From a bacterium (GTDB lineage Bacteria > Zhuqueibacterota > QNDG01 > JABMRT01), in the NCBI GenBank assembly GCA_011046415.1, contig DSAP01000139.1, positions 1-32,256 on the forward strand: 32,256 nt of DNA. The letters run 5' to 3'. The notes under the pieces are model-generated. The model made no database searches and was not told the DNA's origin. It saw nothing but the letters and a program-made list of their open reading frames with translations. Position 1 is the first letter of the stretch, and each line of letters opens with the position of its first letter. A program made the position numbers and the translations under genes. Shown here in pieces: positions 25,712 to 32,256 of this stretch.

Positions 25712-26743
25712 ATGGTCAAAAAAATCCTGAAAAGCATCATCATACTTCACATGCTTTTCTTTTGCGGGATACTCATGGCGCAGCCGGATATCGAGGCATT
25801 ACAGAAACAGATATCCGAACTTCAGAGAACACAAAAAGAACTGCGCGATCAGATGGAGGTGGAGGGAATCGGCAAGGTTCAGTACGACATCCTGCTTGAG
25901 GAGTGGAATCAAAATAAAGAGAAACTGGACGGCCTGATCTCTCAGGCTGCAGCCATACAGGCCGAGGGTGACAAGGAAAATCAGGTCAAGCATGAAATCA
26001 ATCAGGGGATCAGGAGTCTGCGCATGAGGCAGCACGAGGAGGCCATTTCTCATTTCGACAAAGCCATTGAGATGGATCCGAATGCGGCTAAGGCCTATTC
26101 CGGAAAGGCCCTCGCCCTGAAGAATCTGAGACGGTATGCCGAGGCCGAGGAGGCGTATAAGAAAGCTATCGAACTCGATACCGCCGATGCATCAACAAAC
26201 CTGAATCTGGGGACCCTTTACGGCGACCAGAACAAGTATGACCTGGCCCTGGCCCAATACCGGGTGGCGCTCGAGAAAGATCCGACGGTGGCGAAGATCC
26301 ATTATCAGATCGGAAGCGTGTATAATGCCCAGAAGGATTATTCCAGGGCGGCCGAAGCCTTTCGGAAGGCGACCGAAGTCGATCCGAATTACGCGCTCGC
26401 CTACAATGCGCTGGGTGCCGCGTTAATCGAACTGCACAAGTATACAGATGCAATCGACGCGCTTCAAAAGGCCGTTATGCTGGATCCCAGGTTCGGCCAT
26501 GCCTACTACCGGCTTGCCAAGGCGTTCAATGCCACAGGCCGTTATTCGGATGCGATCCGCAATGCCGAACAGGCGATTGAGCACAGGAGGGAACTGCATG
26601 GCCCCGCCCAGATCGAAATCGGAGAGGCACATGAAAAATTGGGTGACAAGGCCAAGGCGATGACGGCTTATACAGAAGCGGCCAAGGATCGGCGTTACAA
26701 GAATTACGCAGATTACAAAATCGAACAATTGAAAAAGAATTGA
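25712..26743 (+). CDS. secreted TPR-repeat protein
   Basis: The 343-residue protein has a signal peptide (MVKKILKSIIILHMLFFCGI, with cleavage near LMAQP) and a short coiled coil at about 30-85. About six to seven canonical TPR units then run to about residue 335. The repeats are textbook quality, for example AEEAYKKAIELD and AAEAFRKATEVDPNYALAY. A GGAGG sequence 8 bases before ATG 25712 fixes the start; the frame extends back into the tRNA gene but that part is not coding. It lies only 31 bases after tRNA-Leu. It probably acts as a periplasmic binding scaffold, partner unknown. Confidence 0.92.
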   Translation: MVKKILKSIIILHMLFFCGILMAQPDIEALQKQISELQRTQKELRDQMEVEGIGKVQYDILLEEWNQNKEKLDGLISQAAAIQAEGDKENQVKHEINQGIRSLRMRQHEEAISHFDKAIEMDPNAAKAYSGKALALKNLRRYAEAEEAYKKAIELDTADASTNLNLGTLYGDQNKYDLALAQYRVALEKDPTVAKIHYQIGSVYNAQKDYSRAAEAFRKATEVDPNYALAYNALGAALIELHKYTDAIDALQKAVMLDPRFGHAYYRLAKAFNATGRYSDAIRNAEQAIEHRRELHGPAQIEIGEAHEKLGDKAKAMTAYTEAAKDRRYKNYADYKIEQLKKN

Positions 26744-26773
26744 CCCCGGGGTTGGTTCAATTTCGGATTTGAT

Positions 26774-26803
26774 AACCCATCGGGTTGGTTCGATGGGTTT
26801 TTC
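26774..26803 (+). terminator. intrinsic terminator between the TPR gene and rnfB
   Basis: AACCCATCG (26774-26782) pairs perfectly with CGATGGGTT (26791-26799) over 9 bases, with an 8-base loop and a run of five T residues at 26798-26802. It lies 36 bases before the rnfB start codon, an unusually short distance. Confidence 0.85.
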
Positions 26804-26839
26804 TGTTTGATGTCGGCAAATGCGCAAGAGGGTTTTGGT

Positions 26840-27709
26840 ATGGATTTTTCGATGATCTGGGCCCTGGTCATCATGGGTGGATTGGGCGTGCTGTTCGGTG
26901 CAGGTCTGGCGGTCGCTTCGCGTGTATTCGCGATTCGACGGGATTCCCGTGTCGCCCAAATTGAGGCGGTGCTTCCGGGTGCCAATTGCGGCGCCTGCGG
27001 CGCACCCGGATGCGGCGGATTTGCCGAAGGCGTGGTGGAGGGGAAGTATTTGGTGAACGGATGCACCGTCGGTGGATCCGAGGTGGCCCGAAAGGTGGCT
27101 GAGATTATGGGCACTGAGGCCGGAGATACGGTTTCCGCCGTGGCGGTCGTTCGCTGCCGCGGCGACGTGAACGCCTGTCCGGACCGGGCCGTGTATCAGG
27201 GTATACACGATTGCCGGGCCGCCGTCCTGATCGATAACGGCGCGAAAGGGTGCACATACGGATGTCTCGGATACGGCACATGTGTCACCGCGTGTCCTTT
27301 CGAGGCGATGCGGATGGGCCCCGATGGTCTTCCCGTCGTCATCGAGTCGCTGTGCACCGGGTGCGGGGAGTGCGTCAGGGCCTGCCCGCGTGACATTATG
27401 GAACTCATGCCCCGTGACCAGAAAGTATTTATCGCCTGTAAATCACAGGATTTCGGGAAGGCCGTCAAGGCGGTCTGCAGCGTCGGTTGTATCGGTTGCG
27501 GCCTGTGTGCCAATCCGAAAACCGTCCGGAACGAGGTCATTACCATGGACGGCAAGCTACCCCGTATCCATTATGAAAAAGTCGAACACTCCTGGGAAGA
27601 CTTAAAGCTTGCTGTGGTGAAATGCCCCACCCGGTCTTTCGGCGTTCGGGGGGGGGTTCCCGAAGAATCGCCTGAGGAAGAACCGGTTTCGGAGGAACCC
27701 GCACGCTGA
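26840..27709 (+). CDS. rnfB: RnfB-family iron-sulfur protein, solitary
   Basis: RnfB passes electrons from ferredoxin into the ion-pumping Rnf complex. From ATG 26840 the product has 289 residues: an N-terminal membrane helix (about 6-27), an Fe-S domain with Cys50, Cys53, Cys58 and Cys75 (NCGACGAPGCGG), then ferredoxin-like clusters in GCLGYGTCVTACP, LCTGCGECVRACP and CIGCGLC. The C-terminal tail is acidic. The frame is open from TTG 26807, but the GAGGG ribosome site fits 26840. No rnfA, C, D, E or G lies next to it: upstream is a TPR gene with a terminator and downstream a convergent gene. It could serve an Rnf complex encoded elsewhere or act as a free-standing ferredoxin partner. Confidence 0.93.
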   Translation: MDFSMIWALVIMGGLGVLFGAGLAVASRVFAIRRDSRVAQIEAVLPGANCGACGAPGCGGFAEGVVEGKYLVNGCTVGGSEVARKVAEIMGTEAGDTVSAVAVVRCRGDVNACPDRAVYQGIHDCRAAVLIDNGAKGCTYGCLGYGTCVTACPFEAMRMGPDGLPVVIESLCTGCGECVRACPRDIMELMPRDQKVFIACKSQDFGKAVKAVCSVGCIGCGLCANPKTVRNEVITMDGKLPRIHYEKVEHSWEDLKLAVVKCPTRSFGVRGGVPEESPEEEPVSEEPAR

Positions 27710-27727
27710 TCCCTTACGGCCGGATTT

Positions 27728-30013
27728 TCAGCGGCAATTCCGATCTACGATTAACAGGAGAAGAACGACGGCGTTCAGGACGGCGAGGATCAGCAGCGTG
27801 TCCATCAAGCCGAAAAGCGGGATGAGCAGGGCACTCGCAATCAGTGCCCCGCCGGATGAACCGATCAGGTCGATTCCGTACAGTATGCCGGCAGCGAAGC
27901 CCGAGGATCCACTCCACATGGCGGCCAGTTGAGTCGCGAGGACGAACTGTTTGCCGCCGATGAATCCGCATAGGGCGATCAGGGAAGAAAATCCGAGGGC
28001 GATATAATCCGAATTAAGGATTCCTCCATTCAAATGATTCACACCCAGGAAAGCCATGACCATCAACGGCAGGAGGGCCATGGCCGCCTGAAGGATTGTA
28101 AACGATTTTAAACCGATGGAGGCGTCCGTGCATCGCGTCTGTCGCCAGGCTCCCATGCTGAGTCCGATCATATAGGCAGACACCATCAAAGCGACATGCG
28201 GATAGATGTGGCCGCAGATGATCTGAAAACCGAGGATGAGTGCGAATTCGAGAGAGATTTCCGTGAATCCGACACTCCATATCGATAGCGACACCAGGGC
28301 AGGACATCGTTTTCTCCATATCCCGCGGAACGCTTTCAGAGAAAGCATTCCGAGTAAGCCGAAGAGTCCTAAACCGATGAGGATATGGGACGTCCGGAGA
28401 GGCCGCAGGGCCTGGTAAAGGGATTTCGTCGCCCCCGAGAAATAAGTCGCCCAGAGGATTGCATCATAATAATAGCCGATCGGGAAGAAATCCCGGTTGA
28501 TTTCCCTGTCGGATATCGGATAGAGCCGTTCTTTGATATAGTCTATCCGGTCCGGTGCGAGACGATCGAACAGGTAATACTCTTCCACAAACCACGTGCC
28601 GAGCCGGAGGTTTCGGATTCTTTTTACGAGGGTATCCGAATGCGTTGACAGATGTCTGTCCGAGACGGATGCCACCATGCGGACGGTCTCTCCCGGCAGG
28701 ACTATGGTGTAAGGGAAGACCGATGTCAGCGTTCCGTGGATCGCGCTGAGAAAATCCGCGAGCTCATGGCCGATGACGTTTTCAGACCCCTGGAGTGCGA
28801 TGCCGAATATCCCATCTTCGGACAGATTTTGATGAACCAGTCTGAAGAATTCCTGGGTATAATAGCGATTGATCTGCGCCGTATAGGGGCTGGGCATGTT
28901 GAGCAGGACGGCATCGAAAAGGGTGTCATTGCGCGCGAGAAAACCCCTGCCGTCTTCGCTCCGGAACCGGATCCTGGGATCATCGAGCGGAAGGCTGAGG
29001 TTGGGCGGCAGGTGCATCCGGGTGAGGTCCAATAGTTTCCTGTCCGGATCCACATAGAAGGCCGATTCGATGGAGGCGTGTTTGAGGGCCTCCTGCAGTG
29101 CGCCTTCGGGTCCGGCGCCGAGCAACAGGACACGGCGCGGATCGGGGTGTTGAATGAGCGACAGATGTACCGCCTCTTCGGATGTCTCCGGATCGGGCGC
29201 AGACCAGACATGGAGACCATTTTGGTAAAGCGTGATTTGTCCGTTTTGTCTGGAAAAGGTCATGTGTCCGTAAGCCGTATTCTCCGAAAGGAACGGACGA
29301 CGGTTTCTCCAGAACACCCGGTCGCCAAGCCGTTCGAGGTTCTCCCCAGAGACGGGCAGGAGGGCGGCGGCGGACAGGATGACAAGGACGGAAGAAGGCA
29401 GCCATGAACGGACATGACGTCCTCGCCGGAAACAGAGAACCGCGCCGCTCAGCAGATTCATCGCGAGCAATGCGAGCAAAATCTCGCCGGCATCGAGACG
29501 CGGCAGGAAGAACAGACTCGCCGCGATTCCTCCGACACCGGCCCCGAAGGCTTCGAGGATGAAGGGCCGGCCGGAGGGATGCAACGTCAGTTTTTCAGCC
29601 GCAAGGCCGTGACAGACGGTCGGATAAGCGGCGCCGGACAGGAGACAGAATGGGGCCAGAAGAATCATAATGAGGAAAAACATGGGGCCGAGGCCGATGA
29701 TTTCACCGGCCGAGACACCGAAGATCGACCTTCCCGCCCTGATTCCGAGAAATGTGAGCGGCATGGCCGCGGCCAGTCCGATCTGAAGAAACAGGATTGT
29801 GAGAATCTTCGGATGTTTTTGTCTGGAGGCCAGCAGGCTTCCCAGTCCCGTCCAGATCAGCCAGGCACAGAGCAGGCTGCCGATAGCGATTTCATTGCCG
29901 TAAAAGACGGTCAGACATTCGCGCATCAACACGATCTGCGCGGAGATGCCGGAGAAGCCGATGGTCCAGATGATCAGATCCAGCCGGCCGCGTTTTCCGA
30001 ACCGGTATTTCAT
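27728..30013 (-). CDS. polytopic membrane protein with a spermidine-synthase-like domain, catalytic Asp residues replaced
   Basis: The start at 30013 gives about 761 residues. Roughly seven membrane helices come first, then a soluble spermidine-synthase/methyltransferase-like domain (about 260-500) and about eight more helices. The nucleotide-binding glycines are present (VLLLGAGPEGALQEALKH) with the acidic residue in YVDPDRK. The aspartates that catalyse aminopropyl transfer in SpeE (Asp158 and Asp161 in E. coli) align with Asn372 and Ser375 in FDAVLLNMPSPYTAQINRYY. It is therefore unlikely to be an ordinary polyamine synthase. An upstream ATG at 30031 is possible; no clear ribosome site supports either. 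It is convergent with rnfB (18 bases apart) and divergent from cysS. Confidence 0.85.
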   Translation of the reverse strand: MKYRFGKRGRLDLIIWTIGFSGISAQIVLMRECLTVFYGNEIAIGSLLCAWLIWTGLGSLLASRQKHPKILTILFLQIGLAAAMPLTFLGIRAGRSIFGVSAGEIIGLGPMFFLIMILLAPFCLLSGAAYPTVCHGLAAEKLTLHPSGRPFILEAFGAGVGGIAASLFFLPRLDAGEILLALLAMNLLSGAVLCFRRGRHVRSWLPSSVLVILSAAALLPVSGENLERLGDRVFWRNRRPFLSENTAYGHMTFSRQNGQITLYQNGLHVWSAPDPETSEEAVHLSLIQHPDPRRVLLLGAGPEGALQEALKHASIESAFYVDPDRKLLDLTRMHLPPNLSLPLDDPRIRFRSEDGRGFLARNDTLFDAVLLNMPSPYTAQINRYYTQEFFRLVHQNLSEDGIFGIALQGSENVIGHELADFLSAIHGTLTSVFPYTIVLPGETVRMVASVSDRHLSTHSDTLVKRIRNLRLGTWFVEEYYLFDRLAPDRIDYIKERLYPISDREINRDFFPIGYYYDAILWATYFSGATKSLYQALRPLRTSHILIGLGLFGLLGMLSLKAFRGIWRKRCPALVSLSIWSVGFTEISLEFALILGFQIICGHIYPHVALMVSAYMIGLSMGAWRQTRCTDASIGLKSFTILQAAMALLPLMVMAFLGVNHLNGGILNSDYIALGFSSLIALCGFIGGKQFVLATQLAAMWSGSSGFAAGILYGIDLIGSSGGALIASALLIPLFGLMDTLLILAVLNAVVLLLLIVDRNCR

Positions 30014-30074
30014 TTCGTGTTTAAGGTACATCAATCGAAACCATGAATCAAGATGTATTTGAGAAGGATAGCAC

Positions 30075-31511
30075 ATGCTCAAACTTTATAACAGTTTAAC
30101 AAGGATGAAAGAAGTATTCGAACCGCTCGGCCCTCCCTTTGTGGGCATGTATGTCTGCGGTCCGACGGTATACGATGAACCACATCTCGGTCATGCAAAA
30201 AGTTATATTTCATTCGATATAATCGTGCGCTTCCTCCGGGCCGCAGGATACCGGGTCCGTTATGTTCAGAACATCACCGATGTCGGGCACCTTCTCGACA
30301 ACGAAGCGGGGGAGGACCGGATCCTGAAAAAAGCCCGCCTGGAACGCCTCGAACCGGTCGAAGTAGCCCAGAAGTATGAAAACAGTTATTTCCGGTCCAT
30401 GGACCGGCTGAACAATTTGCGACCCGATATTTCCTGCCGGGCGACCGGGCATATTCCTGAAATGCTCGAAATGGTCCAGGCGCTGATTGAAAAAGGATAC
30501 GCCTACGAGGAAGACGGCAATGTCTATTTCGATGTTCGCAAGTTTGCCGGATACGGGAAACTGTCCGGGCGTACCCTGGACGAACTCAGAGAGGGTGTCC
30601 GGAACGAACCGGCGGAGGGCAAACGGTATTTTGCGGATTTTGCCCTGTGGAAGAAGGCCGATGCCGCACATCTGATGCGGTGGCGTTCGGTCTGGGGAAT
30701 GGGATTCCCGGGATGGCATCTCGAATGCTCGGTCATGGCCGCCAAATACCTGGGAGAAAGCATCGACATCCATGGAGGCGGCTTGGATAACCAGTTTCCC
30801 CATCATGAATGCGAGATTGCCCAGAGTGAGGCGGCGAGTGGAAAACCCTTCGTGAAATACTGGATCCATAACAACATGGTCACGGTGGAAGGCCAAAAGA
30901 TGAGCAAGTCCCTGGGTAATTTTGTGACCCTCGGCACACTTTTTGAAAGATTTACCCCGATGACCGTCCGGTTCTTCGTCCTTCAGGGACACTACCGTTC
31001 GCCCCAGGATTTTTCGGATCAGGCGCTCGAAGCCGCCGGCAAGGGATTCGGGAAACTGGCGCGGACGATTTCGGATCTCCGCGAGAAAATCTCCCGTGTG
31101 CCGGCAGAAGGAAAAGATGTGCCCGAAGGGCCCTGGGGCGAATATCGAGAACGATTTTTCGCATTTATGGAAGACGATTTCAATACGGCGGGAGCCATCA
31201 CCGTTTTGTTCGACCTGGCGAAACGGATTCATTCCGTTCTCGATACCGTCCCGAAGACGGATTTGATCCAAGCCGAACGTCTGTTTTCCTTTCTCTCAGA
31301 GGACATTCTGGGTTTTCGTTTTCAAGACGTGGAACGGTATTCGTCCGGTTCCCTGGAATCCGATCTGATCGCATTATGCATCGAATTGCGCCGGGAATGC
31401 AGGGAGCAGAAACTCTGGACGCTTGCCGATCGGATCCGCGAAGGGCTGATGACGATGGGTATTTCACTAGAGGACGGAAAAGACGGAACGCGCTGGCGGA
31501 AAAAAACATGA
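30075..31511 (+). CDS. cysS: cysteinyl-tRNA synthetase
   Basis: The class I synthetase charges tRNA-Cys. The 478 residues show the zinc ligand Cys28 in YVCGPTVYD, the HIGH-type motif PHLGHA at 36-41, HGGGLDNQFPHHECE (zinc and substrate site) and KMSKS at 275-279. The C-terminal anticodon-binding helices are complete, so the length is normal. AGAAGGA ends about 7 bases before ATG 30075. The gene is divergent from the membrane protein at 27728-30013, with 61 bases between starts. A near-consensus promoter for the tRNA cluster follows directly after its stop. Confidence 0.98.
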   Translation: MLKLYNSLTRMKEVFEPLGPPFVGMYVCGPTVYDEPHLGHAKSYISFDIIVRFLRAAGYRVRYVQNITDVGHLLDNEAGEDRILKKARLERLEPVEVAQKYENSYFRSMDRLNNLRPDISCRATGHIPEMLEMVQALIEKGYAYEEDGNVYFDVRKFAGYGKLSGRTLDELREGVRNEPAEGKRYFADFALWKKADAAHLMRWRSVWGMGFPGWHLECSVMAAKYLGESIDIHGGGLDNQFPHHECEIAQSEAASGKPFVKYWIHNNMVTVEGQKMSKSLGNFVTLGTLFERFTPMTVRFFVLQGHYRSPQDFSDQALEAAGKGFGKLARTISDLREKISRVPAEGKDVPEGPWGEYRERFFAFMEDDFNTAGAITVLFDLAKRIHSVLDTVPKTDLIQAERLFSFLSEDILGFRFQDVERYSSGSLESDLIALCIELRRECREQKLWTLADRIREGLMTMGISLEDGKDGTRWRKKT

Positions 31512-31529
31512 TAAACAGTCACTTTTCTG

Positions 31530-31558
31530 TTGACAACCGGTTTTTTTTTATTTATACT
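31530..31558 (+). promoter_or_regulatory. consensus-type promoter of the tRNA-Thr/Tyr/Gly cluster
   Basis: A perfect TTGACA (31530-31535) is separated by 17 bases, including nine consecutive T residues, from TATACT (31553-31558). Transcription would start near 31565, about 37 bases before the first tRNA. Confidence 0.9.
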
Positions 31559-31601
31559 ATGCCTTCTTGAAAAGTTCTTTTAGATCCGGTGTTGAATTCG
31601 T

Positions 31602-31674
31602 GCTGGCGTAGCTCAATCGGTAGAGCAGCTGATTTGTAATCAGCCGGTTGTAGGTTCAAGTCCTATCGCCAGCT
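31602..31674 (+). tRNA. tRNA-Thr(TGT)
   Basis: A 73-base cloverleaf: acceptor GCTGGCG with CGCCAGC, D arm GCTC/GAGC, anticodon stem GCTGA/TCAGC with loop TTTGTAA (anticodon TGT at 31635-31637), and T loop TTCAAGT. Discriminator T, CCA not encoded. Confidence 0.97.
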
Positions 31675-31708
31675 CTCATTTCATGCGGGTCATTGCACAC
31701 GGATTGTC

Positions 31709-31790
31709 GGAGGGGTTCCCGAGCGGCCAAAGGGAACAGACTGTAAATCTGTCGGCGAAGCCTTCGGAGGTTCGAATCCTCCCCCCTCCA
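31709..31790 (+). tRNA. tRNA-Tyr(GTA)
   Basis: A class II cloverleaf of 82 bases: acceptor GGAGGGG with CCCCTCC, anticodon stem ACAGA/TCTGT with loop CTGTAAA (anticodon GTA at 31743-31745), a long variable arm, and T arm GGAGG-TTCGAAT-CCTCC. Discriminator A, CCA not encoded. Confidence 0.97.
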
Positions 31791-31808
31791 CATCTCTTTA
31801 TTTTATTC

Positions 31809-31882
31809 GCGGGAATAGCTCAGCCGGCTAGAGCGTCAGCCTTCCAAGCTGAATGTCGCGGGTTCGAATCCCGTTTCCCGCT
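31809..31882 (+). tRNA. tRNA-Gly(TCC)
   Basis: A 74-base cloverleaf: acceptor GCGGGAA with TTCCCGC, anticodon stem TCAGC/GCTGA with loop CTTCCAA (anticodon TCC at 31843-31845), and T arm CGGG-TTCGAAT-CCCG. Discriminator T, CCA not encoded. Confidence 0.97.
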
Positions 31883-31902
31883 CAATCGAGAAAAAAGAAA
31901 AG

Positions 31903-31942
31903 AAAAGGTCAATATTTTTGCTTGCATATTGCCTTTTTTTTT
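31903..31942 (+). terminator. terminator of the tRNA-Thr/Tyr/Gly unit, overlapping the next promoter
   Basis: AAAAGG plus CAATAT (31903-31915, one bulged T at 31909) pairs with ATATTG plus CCTTTT (31926-31937) around a 10-base loop. The T run at 31934-31942 follows. The -35 hexamer of the next promoter lies in its loop and right arm. Confidence 0.72.
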
Positions 31943-31950
31943 GGTATACT
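31922..31950 (+). promoter_or_regulatory. promoter of the tRNA-Thr(GGT)-tuf unit
   Basis: TTGCAT at 31922-31927 and TATACT at 31945-31950 are spaced by 17 bases. The -10 is identical to that of the upstream tRNA promoter, and the -35 is identical to that of the parA promoter. Transcription would start near 31957. Confidence 0.75.
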
Positions 31951-31978
31951 TAAAAGCTTTTTAGCTGGAGGATATTTT

Positions 31979-31998
31979 ACGCCCTGTAGGCGTTTTTT
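31979..31998 (+). terminator. short terminator-like hairpin in the leader of tRNA-Thr(GGT)-tuf
   Basis: ACGCC (31979-31983) pairs with GGCGT (31989-31993) around a 5-base loop and is followed by six T residues (31993-31998). It lies between the promoter and the tRNA, so transcripts must pass it to reach tuf. The stem is short, so it may act as a partial terminator or attenuator. Confidence 0.5.
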
Positions 31999-32007
31999 GT
32001 TCATATC

Positions 32008-32080
<73 letters not shown>

Positions 32081-32139
32081 CTCCATTTCGGTCCGGAATT
32101 GGAGATGAGACAGAAAGTGGAAACTGAAGGAGAAATCTC

Positions 32140-32256
32140 ATGGCAAAGGCGAAATTTGAGCGTACCAAGGAGCATGTGAATATCGGTACGATCGGACATG
32201 TTGATCACGGCAAGACGACGCTGACGGCGGCGATCACGATGTATTTATCGAACAAG
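32140..32256 (+). CDS. tuf: elongation factor Tu, 5' part only
   Basis: EF-Tu delivers aminoacyl-tRNA to the ribosome. Only the first 39 residues fall in the window; they match the family start ([20 protein letters not shown]) and include the GTP-binding P-loop [14 protein letters not shown] at 32127-32132 lies 7 bases before ATG 32140. The gene continues past the window edge. Its position after tRNA-Thr, tRNA-Tyr, tRNA-Gly and tRNA-Thr is the same as for E. coli tufB. Confidence 0.97.
   Translation, partial: MAKAKFERTKEHVNIGTIGHVDHGKTTLTAAITMYLSNK

Noticed and set aside
27702-27733. Inverted repeat (CGCTGA with TCAGCG) between rnfB and the convergent gene as a shared terminator
   Set aside because: The stem is short with a long loop and bulges, and no T run follows on either strand, so I could not support it.
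31514-31531. AACAG/CTGTT hairpin after cysS as a terminator
   Set aside because: Only five base pairs, and it overlaps the -35 of the tRNA promoter; the T run that follows is the promoter spacer.

Overview
The window looks like a chromosomal segment of a Gram-negative, moderately GC-rich bacterium outside the well-studied phyla. The envelope inventory (ExbB/ExbD motor proteins, an AgmX/TonB-like periplasmic transducer, very large secreted TPR proteins, a bactofilin), the V/A-type ATPase operon carrying a DUF2764 gene, and tRNA genes without encoded CCA all fit a lineage such as the FCB-type candidate phyla or a deltaproteobacterium-like group. The phylum is inference; no rRNA gene is present.

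Layout. (1) 1-3140: the tail of a broken or partial histidine-kinase-like gene, then parA-parB, an M23 peptidase and a bactofilin in one tight array (chromosome segregation plus cell-wall and shape functions). (2) 3380-10619: seven-gene V/A-type ATPase operon (E, DUF2764, A, B, D, I, K), closed by a strong intrinsic terminator. The K subunit keeps all the side chains known to bind Na+ in Enterococcus hirae NtpK. (3) 10903-20954: a 10-kb envelope locus of two giant secreted TPR proteins, a small possible lipoprotein, one ExbB/TolQ protein, two ExbD/TolR proteins and an AgmX/TonB-like transducer. Its composition (one TolQ plus two TolR homologues) is that of the Myxococcus AglRQS gliding motor, and one ExbD has lost the proton-carrying Asp. 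This is the most interesting system here. (4) 21114-25680: comF, then gap-pgk-tpiA-secG and tRNA-Leu(GAG), with a near-consensus sigma70 promoter before gap. (5) 25712-27709: a secreted TPR protein, a terminator and a solitary rnfB. (6) 27728-30013, minus strand: a polytopic membrane protein with a spermidine-synthase-like domain lacking the catalytic aspartates. (7) 30075-32256: cysS, then tRNA-Thr, tRNA-Tyr, tRNA-Gly, tRNA-Thr and the start of tuf, with an unusually interleaved terminator, promoter and second terminator before the last tRNA-tuf unit.

How the parts relate. The V/A-ATPase and RnfB are ion-motive components; with a Na+-type K subunit the cell may run partly on sodium. The ExbB/ExbD/AgmX locus would use ion flux to drive work across the periplasm, with the TPR proteins as likely envelope partners. 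gap, pgk and tpiA form a lower-glycolysis operon linked to secretion (secG). There are no insertion sequences, CRISPR arrays, phage genes or rRNA genes in the window, and no gene-free stretch longer than about 300 bases. Start codons were refined by Shine-Dalgarno position at several genes.
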